16,292 nt of DNA from Propionibacteriaceae bacterium (GTDB lineage Bacteria > Actinomycetota > Actinomycetes > Propionibacteriales > Propionibacteriaceae), in the NCBI GenBank assembly GCA_021323255.1, contig JAJTCL010000045.1, positions 1-16,292 on the forward strand. The letters run 5' to 3'. A program made the position numbers and the translations under genes. Below, one piece after another: positions 13,731 through 16,292 of the stretch. Position 1 is the stretch's first letter. Each line of letters starts with the position of its first letter. The notes under the pieces are model-generated. The model was given only the letters and a program-made list of their open reading frames with translations. It did no database searches and was not told where the DNA came from.

Positions 13731-15407
13731 ATGACGAGCCCGCCGCCGCTGATTCTTGTTGTGTCCGGTGATGAGGTTGTCCGGCGGCAACTCGTCCACG
13801 ACATCGCCCACCGCTTCGGAGCGGACTACACGGTAGCGGCGGTGGCGACGACGGGTGCCGCGCTGGACCGGCTGGGTTCCCAGGCTTCGTCGGGAGCCGC
13901 TACCGCGCTCGTCATTGTCGATGAGCGGCTCGGGAACCCGCCGCCGTCTGCTTTCCTGCGCCGCATACATCAGCTGGAGCCTCAGGCGAAGCGGATCCTG
14001 CTGATCGAGCGTGGTAACTATTCCTCCCGGCATCCAGTGGTGACTGTGATGGCCCTCGGAGAGGTCGATTATCACCTGTTCGATCCCTGGTTTCCGCTCG
14101 AGCGGATCCTCTATCCCGGGATCAGCGAGTTCCTCGCCGCTTGGGACACCTCGCAGGATGCCCACAACGTTGCCCTCCGGATCGTCGGTCGCCCCGCCGC
14201 CGCGAGGTCGCACCAGGTCCGCGACCTGCTGACCAGAGCCGCGGTTCCCTTCTGGTTCCACGAACCCGAGACCGAGGCAGGCCGCCAAGCCCTTGCCGAC
14301 GCCGGCGAGGACGGCACCCGATTGCCGGTGATGCTCTTCTACTCCGGGAACATCCTGGTGGATCCGAGCAACGCGGACGTAATCGAGGAACTCGGGATGA
14401 CGATCCGGCCCAGCAGCACGTCCTGCGATCTCATGGTTCTCGGTGCCGGACCGGCAGGTCTGGCCGCAGCCGTCTACGCCGCGTCGGAAGGGCTCCGCAC
14501 CATGGTGGTGGAACCGGAGGTGCCTGGGGGTCAGGCCGGCACGAGCTCCCTGATCCGCAACTACCTGGGTTTTCGCCATGGCGTGAGCGGTGAGGAGCTG
14601 GCCGGCCGCGCCAGCGAACAGGCTTGGCTCTTCGGCGCCGACATCGTGCTCGCTCAACGCGGGACGAAGCTCGAGCTGAGGGGCGATGACCGGGTCGTCT
14701 ATACCAGCGACGGCAGCGCCGTTGCGGCACGGGCCGTCGTACTCGCGACGGGCGTAACCTGGCGCCGCCTTGACATTCCTAGCCTCGAGGCACTCGTTGG
14801 AGCCGGCGTGTTCTACGGAGCCGCCGGGGCCGAGGCTCAAGCCATGCGCGGCCGCGACGTGGTGGTCGTCGGCGGTGGCAACTCAGCCGGCCAGGCCGCG
14901 GTCCATCTCGCTCGGTACGCGCGCTCGGTCACGATGCTGGTGAGAGGTGCCGGCTTAGCTGCCACCATGTCGAAGTATCTGATCACCGAGATCACGAGCA
15001 ACCCTGCCATCACCGTACGGGCGAGAACGGAGATTGTCGAAGGCGCCGGACTAGGTGGCCTTGAGACCCTTACCGTGATCGACCACACCACCGGACACGC
15101 CAAGACCATTCCGACAACGGCGCTCTTCGTGCTCATCGGGGCCCAGCCGCACACCGGCTGGCTCGCCGGTACGGTGGCGCGCGATCCCCAGGGCTATCTG
15201 CTTACCGGCCAGCCCGCAGCGGCCATGGATGCCGCGCCCGCCTGGCCGCTCGAGCGGTCGCCAATGCTCCTCGAGACCAGTGTCCCCGGAGTCTTCGCCG
15301 CTGGTGACGTGCGGTCTCGGTCAGTCAAAAGGGTGGCAGCAGCGGTGGGCGAAGGTGCCACCACCGTCCGCCTGATCCACGCGTACCTTGCCGGCGAGTA
15401 TGCCTGA
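13731..15407 (+). CDS. Fused receiver / thioredoxin-like / FAD-dependent thioredoxin-reductase-like protein, CxxC absent
   Basis: Three-domain protein of 558 residues. Residues ~6-125 are receiver-like (ILVVSGDEVVRRQLV; candidate phospho-acceptor D64 in VIVDERLG). Residues ~145-222 are thioredoxin/glutaredoxin-like (VALRIVGRPAAARSHQVRDLL, then LPVMLFYSGNILVDP) without a CxxC. Residues ~232-558 are a TrxB-like flavoprotein with FAD site GAGPAGLAAA (238-247), PGGQAGTSSLI, NADPH site GGGNSAGQAA (381-390) and GVFAAGDVR (520-528). Where thioredoxin reductase has CATC, this protein has YGAAGAE (362-368). It therefore cannot be a classical dithiol reductase and may pass electrons from NADPH to another acceptor. 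Such fusions are known in actinobacteria; the acceptor is unknown. ATG 13731 gives the usual family N-terminus; a start at 13674 adds 19 residues. Confidence 0.92.
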   Translation: MTSPPPLILVVSGDEVVRRQLVHDIAHRFGADYTVAAVATTGAALDRLGSQASSGAATALVIVDERLGNPPPSAFLRRIHQLEPQAKRILLIERGNYSSRHPVVTVMALGEVDYHLFDPWFPLERILYPGISEFLAAWDTSQDAHNVALRIVGRPAAARSHQVRDLLTRAAVPFWFHEPETEAGRQALADAGEDGTRLPVMLFYSGNILVDPSNADVIEELGMTIRPSSTSCDLMVLGAGPAGLAAAVYAASEGLRTMVVEPEVPGGQAGTSSLIRNYLGFRHGVSGEELAGRASEQAWLFGADIVLAQRGTKLELRGDDRVVYTSDGSAVAARAVVLATGVTWRRLDIPSLEALVGAGVFYGAAGAEAQAMRGRDVVVVGGGNSAGQAAVHLARYARSVTMLVRGAGLAATMSKYLITEITSNPAITVRARTEIVEGAGLGGLETLTVIDHTTGHAKTIPTTALFVLIGAQPHTGWLAGTVARDPQGYLLTGQPAAAMDAAPAWPLERSPMLLETSVPGVFAAGDVRSRSVKRVAAAVGEGATTVRLIHAYLAGEYA

Positions 15408-15604
15408 CACTGGCCGCCTAAGTCTTTGATGCCCTGAGGTGAGCCTGGTTGATCTTGAAGGCAAACGCCGACTCGTACGTCGGTGTAACGTACGCGCGCT
15501 GGTCAGCCCAATCTGGCCTAACTCCTCGGCACTGAGGCTTGTCGAGGATGACCCGGTCGCCGGATGAACGCGGCTCTGATCAGGCGTGACAATCCGCCAT
15601 GGTC
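15408..15604. other. Intergenic spacer before the tRNA-Pro half
   Basis: 197 bp with no gene. It contains a short hairpin, CCGAC-6-GTCGG (15468-15483), 61 bases after the reductase stop and without a T-run, so only a weak terminator candidate. Confidence 0.35.
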
Positions 15605-15649
15605 TGGCCGGGCTGGCAAGATTCGAACTCGCGGCGCCTTGACCCCAGA
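15605..15649 (-). pseudogene. 3' half of a tRNA-Pro gene (possible attachment-site remnant)
   Basis: Minus strand: anticodon loop TCTGGGG (15649-15643), 3' anticodon stem TCAAG, variable loop GCGCC, perfect T-arm GCGAG-TTCGAAT-CTTGC, acceptor strand CAGCCCG, discriminator G and encoded CCA (15607-15605). The acceptor (partner CGGGCTG) and the GGGGTCAAG context are those of tRNA-Pro. The anticodon reads TGG if the loop is complete, but position 33 is C instead of the invariant T. No 5' anticodon stem, D-arm or CGGGCTG strand lies upstream. tRNA-Pro 3' ends are known targets of actinomycete integrative elements (pSAM2 uses one), which supports an att origin. Confidence 0.8.
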
Positions 15650-16076
15650 CATCGGCAGTGTGTCTGAGCATGTCCGCAGACGATAACTTCCCTAAAAATA
15701 GGGCGTTTACACTTTCACGCACTTCGGCGGACAGACTCAAAGGGTGGTCAGATCCATAGCGAAACTAAGCGACGCCCCTTGATCAGATCTGGGTGTTGGC
15801 GGGATTGCTATTGGCGGACTACGCCTCTGACTCCTTCGGCGCGAAAGTGGGAGGCGCTTGGCCCTCGCCCGTCAACCTCCGCGGCGCATGCTCAGGATGG
15901 GCTGGCTCAGATCGGACATATCGAGCCAGGCTCTTCGTGCAGAATTTTCGAGTGAATGGCCCGCCATCCCATCTCGATCCCGATGAGGACCGTCAGTCCG
16001 CGCGCGACGATCACCGTGTCGGGGCGCCCGATCAACTGCTGCACTCGCTCATGGCAGCTCCCTTGATCTTCGTTGG
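15650..16076. other. Non-coding stretch with palindrome; possible protein scrap
   Basis: 427 bp without a supported gene. Close to the tRNA-Pro half is a perfect palindrome CCCTA-AAAA-TAGGG (15690-15703), nested in a 7-bp inverted pair TGTCCGC (15671-15677) / GCGGACA (15727-15733). The minus strand is open from about 16082 to 15910 and reads protein-like (RPDTVIVARGLTVLIGIEMGW) without a start or recognised family. A plus-strand frame 15793-16080 has no Shine-Dalgarno and unconvincing composition. Confidence 0.4.
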
Positions 16077-16292
16077 CTAAAGGTCCAGGTGCTGACGCGA
16101 TTTATCTCCGGCCGAGATGATCTGCCGTAAAATCTTTCGGCCAGGGCAGCGCCATCTTGCGGTGGGCACCCAGATACGCATCGGTCCTGGCTCGCGGTTT
16201 CCCCAGGTGTAGTAGGGCACTGCGGTCAGCGCGACCAACTCTCCGGGTTCGTCCCGGGCTGGCGCACCCGCAAGACTGTAAGGCCACCACGA
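16077..16292 (-). CDS. GH127-like glycosidase (beta-L-arabinofuranosidase type), C-terminal end only
   Basis: The minus-strand frame is open from the window edge to a TAG at 16079-16077, giving 71 residues; the gene starts outside. WWPYSLAGAPA and LVALTAVPYYTWGNREPGP followed by MRIWVP match, by recall, the C-terminal beta-domain signature of GH127/DUF1680 proteins, which remove beta-L-arabinofuranose from plant glycans. Family members usually end a few residues after MRxWLP; here about 28 further basic, low-similarity residues follow. The original stop has probably been lost by a shift or rearrangement. Whether the upstream part is intact cannot be seen. I do not see other plant-glycan genes nearby except the general sugar importer. 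Confidence 0.65.
   Translation of the reverse strand, partial: SWWPYSLAGAPARDEPGELVALTAVPYYTWGNREPGPMRIWVPTARWRCPGRKILRQIISAGDKSRQHLDL

Noticed and set aside
13518..14840. 440-codon open frame on the minus strand
   Set aside because: It lies antisense to the well-supported reductase fusion, has a Gly/Arg/His-rich composition typical of a high-GC shadow frame, and has no recognisable domain.
8546..15483. Shared 13-mer GACTCGTACGTCG near 8551 and 15470
   Set aside because: A repeated 13-mer is expected by chance in a 16-kb window and it does not coincide with element ends.
15793..16080. 95-codon plus-strand frame
   Set aside because: No Shine-Dalgarno, no recognised motif, and the composition does not look coding; it stops where the GH127-like frame ends on the other strand.
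1..16292. CRISPR array, rRNA or phage structural genes
   Set aside because: No regularly spaced repeats, rRNA-like sequence or phage module is visible; no integrase or transposase gene could be supported.

Overview
The window looks like chromosomal DNA of a high-GC actinomycete. The evidence is GTG starts, a mycothiol-dependent (MDMPI/DinB-like) enzyme, a DUF3618 protein next to bcp, an LpqY/SugAB-like sugar transporter, and a receiver/thioredoxin-reductase fusion typical of Actinomycetota. I cannot fix the genus from sequence alone.

Layout. 1-3451 reads as ordinary core genome: the 3' half of thyA overlapping folA, an aquaporin Z gene, then bcp divergent from a DUF3618 membrane protein and a GroES-like protein. 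Between aqpZ and bcp sit a 164-bp element with perfect 23-bp inverted ends (MITE-like) and the 3' half of a tRNA-Leu gene abutting the bcp stop codon. 3609-6977 is an intact sugar ABC transporter operon (lipoprotein, two permeases, no ATPase), with a stem-loop after the first gene and a strong intrinsic terminator at the end.

7078-11515 is a gene graveyard. It holds an internally deleted MFS transporter, a frameshifted and truncated arginase-family gene, an XRE/MmyB-type regulator with an out-of-frame internal deletion, a zinc alcohol dehydrogenase missing its N-terminal part and carrying a frameshift, and an MBL-fold gene reduced to its first ~20 codons. Intact genes stand among them: an SPFH/band-7 protein, an SDR oxidoreductase, and a TetR regulator translationally coupled to an MDMPI-type enzyme. 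13035-16292 holds a tRNA-Lys 3' half, an intact receiver/thioredoxin-like/FAD-reductase fusion that lacks the CxxC of thioredoxin reductase, a tRNA-Pro 3' half, and the C-terminal end of a GH127-type glycosidase running off the right edge.

The most unusual feature is the set of three tRNA 3' halves (Leu, Lys, Pro). All lie on the minus strand, none has a 5' half, and each starts at the anticodon loop or variable arm. That is the form expected of distal attachment sites left by tRNA-targeting integrative elements. Together with the decayed genes they suggest an accessory corridor that has seen repeated integration and deletion. No integrase gene is visible in the window.
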